From a virus: a DNA stretch of 29,844 nucleotides. The notes beneath the pieces were generated by a model. The model searched no databases, was not told the origin of the DNA, and saw nothing but the letters and a program-made list of their open reading frames with translations. The position numbers and the translations under genes were made by a program. The DNA is taken from positions 1-29,844 of IMG/VR virus record IMGVR_UViG_3300036781_000300. One strand, written 5' to 3'. Shown one piece after another: positions 29,820 through 29,844 of the stretch (position 1 is its first letter; every line of letters begins with the position of its first letter).

Positions 29820-29844
29820 CAGGGTTCGTCCTCCGTCTCCGGCT
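29819..29844 (-). CDS. 3' end of an upstream gene (partial)
   Basis: Only the last codons are inside the window. They read PETEDEP and then TGA at 29821-29819, sharing its A with the next gene's ATG. The overlap is the only reason to believe a gene ends here. Confidence 0.45.

Noticed and set aside
1-29844. tRNA genes, integrase, attachment sites, transposases
   Set aside because: None could be recognised on either strand by reading; a covariance search was not possible here.

Overview
The window is part of the genome of a tailed, siphovirus-type double-stranded DNA phage of an actinobacterium. Base composition is high in G+C. Genes are packed end to end with ATGA/GTGA/TGATG overlaps, and the head-tail proteins (major tail protein, major capsid protein, head-to-tail adaptor, two-part capsid protease) are of the kinds found in Streptomyces, Mycobacterium, Gordonia and Arthrobacter phages. 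The exact host cannot be read from the window. No tRNA, CRISPR, integrase, insertion sequence, terminase or endolysin was found.

Layout, following minus-strand transcription from high to low coordinates. (1) 29844-27777: small genes of unknown function. (2) 27776-27571: AT-rich non-coding region holding structured element B. (3) 27570-23321: four small genes, then five overlapping genes for glycan synthesis and transfer: two GT-A-like transferases, a TagD-like cytidylyltransferase, a Glyco_transf_7C-type transferase and a Stealth-like transferase. (4) 22176-23373, plus strand: three overlapping genes, two of them membrane proteins, running tail to tail into the glycan operon. (5) 22076-10052: a membrane protein, portal, zinc-knuckle protein, MuF-type protein, a 1742-residue capsid maturation protease, a small Cys protein, the major capsid protein behind its own promoter, and a 268-residue virion-type protein. 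(6) 10030-6785: major tail protein, two low-complexity proteins and two head-to-tail connector proteins. (7) 6784-6310: AT-rich non-coding region with structured element A. (8) 6309-1: gp10-like neck protein, tail assembly chaperones joined by a -1 frameshift at GGGAAAC, the tape measure, and a minor tail protein with a degenerate glycerophosphodiesterase-like domain that runs off the window.

The most unusual signals are these. Asp-Ser-Gly (DSG) linkers occur in six unrelated predicted virion proteins and are written with several different Ser codons, so the peptide rather than the DNA appears to be kept. A glycan-modification operon lies in the same window. I infer, without proof, that DSG linkers could be acceptors for phage-encoded virion glycosylation. 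Two homologous non-coding hairpin elements (A and B) stand upstream of the tail operon and the glycan operon in the same orientation. Several genes lack a Shine-Dalgarno and have a TANNNT hexamer 6-7 nt before the start codon, as in actinobacterial leaderless transcripts. The capsid protease has its two conserved parts separated by well over 1,000 residues of repeats and acidic linkers.
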